Shown: positions 6,770 through 7,122 of the stretch, piece after piece
How the letters are laid out: every line of letters begins with the position of its first letter
Numbering within the stretch: the first letter of the stretch is position 1
Assembly: GCA_003504855.1 (NCBI GenBank)
Contig: DNZD01000094.1
Location: 1 to 7,122, forward strand
Reading direction: 5' to 3'
DNA: 7,122 nucleotides
Source of the DNA: Cytophagales bacterium
Lineage (GTDB): Bacteria > Bacteroidota > Bacteroidia > Cytophagales > Cyclobacteriaceae
Made by a program: the position numbers and the translations under genes
The notes under the pieces: generated by a model
What the model was told of the DNA's origin: nothing
Database searches by the model: none
The model's input: only the letters and a program-made list of their open reading frames with translations

Positions 6770-7122
6770 TTGAGCACCGACGAACAAATCATGGAGGCCG
6801 TGAAAAACGGCGACCTGCAGCAGGCATCCATCCTGTTCGACCGGCATCACAAGCGGATTTACAACTTCCTCGCCCGCATGGCGCTAGACCGTGCGCTCGC
6901 GGAGGACCTGACCCAAAATGTGTTTCTGAGACTGATCCGCTACCGCACCAGCTACCGGAACGGAAATCGGTTTCTGCCGTGGATCTATCAAATGGCCCGC
7001 AACGTATTTGCTGACCACTACCAGACCCACAAAAACAGGAAAGCAGACTTCGTAGCGGTGGAACGCATGAGCGACACGGTCATGGACCATAACGATTCAG
7101 CCGAACAGGAAGAGCGGGAAAG
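6770..7122 (+). CDS. ECF-type RNA polymerase sigma-70 factor, C-terminus cut by window edge
   Basis: An open frame continues past the right edge with about 117 residues visible. It contains sigma region 2: ILFDRHHKRIYNFLARM, then LAEDLTQNVFLRLIRYR (the region 2.2 core-binding helix) and FLPWIYQMARNVFADHYQ (regions 2.3-2.4, -10 recognition). After it comes an acidic, charged linker (about 100-117). Region 4 lies outside the window. The start is uncertain. TTG at 6770 gives MSTDEQIMEAVKNGD, a typical N-terminus for such factors. TTG 6752 would add six residues, and the first ATG (6791) would remove part of the first helix. An in-frame stop at 6737-6739 limits the extension. In Bacteroidota such factors are often followed by a zinc-finger anti-sigma gene, which cannot be checked here. 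The 180-bp gap after the permease shows no convincing promoter or terminator, and the G+C content looks higher than in the permease. Confidence 0.9.
   Translation, partial: MSTDEQIMEAVKNGDLQQASILFDRHHKRIYNFLARMALDRALAEDLTQNVFLRLIRYRTSYRNGNRFLPWIYQMARNVFADHYQTHKNRKADFVAVERMSDTVMDHNDSAEQEERE

Overview
The window reads as chromosomal DNA of a member of the Bacteroidota, most likely in or near the Cytophagales. The grounds are an 803-residue duplicated MacB/FtsX permease of the kind common in that phylum, a general lack of Shine-Dalgarno sequences, one promoter matching the phylum's TTG-N20-TAnnTTTG pattern, a small GIY-YIG nuclease of Bacteroidota type, and an ECF sigma factor with the typical 'HKRIYNFL...LTQNVF' region 2. 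Genus or species cannot be assigned from sequence alone.

Left part (1-2401): the minus-strand N-terminal end of a [2Fe-2S] subunit of a molybdenum hydroxylase (IorA/XdhC-like) runs off the left edge. Diverging from it is an AraC-family regulator, followed 80 bp downstream on the same strand by an aldo/keto reductase. The three form a plausible redox/detoxification locus under AraC control, but the effector is unknown. A secreted protein of unknown family (2421-3146, minus) converges on the reductase.

Middle part (3147-4177): this contains no intact protein gene but is the most unusual stretch. In order it holds two small inverted repeats, a truncated copy of a tRNA-Pro gene whose anticodon arm is replaced by a perfect 16-bp palindrome, a small GIY-YIG endonuclease gene interrupted by one in-frame TAA, the intact tRNA-Pro(CGG), a strong intrinsic terminator, and a second long hairpin that reuses the terminator's T-tract. 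The exact 28-bp direct repeat made by the two tRNA 5' halves brackets the nuclease. This suggests a small homing-type element that entered a tRNA gene and left a working tRNA downstream.

Right part (4178-7122): a large ABC-transporter permease (MacB/FtsX type, no ATPase nearby) is followed by a 180-bp gap and the start of an ECF sigma-70 factor that runs off the right edge. The left-edge oxidoreductase and the sigma factor look richer in G+C than the middle, by eye.
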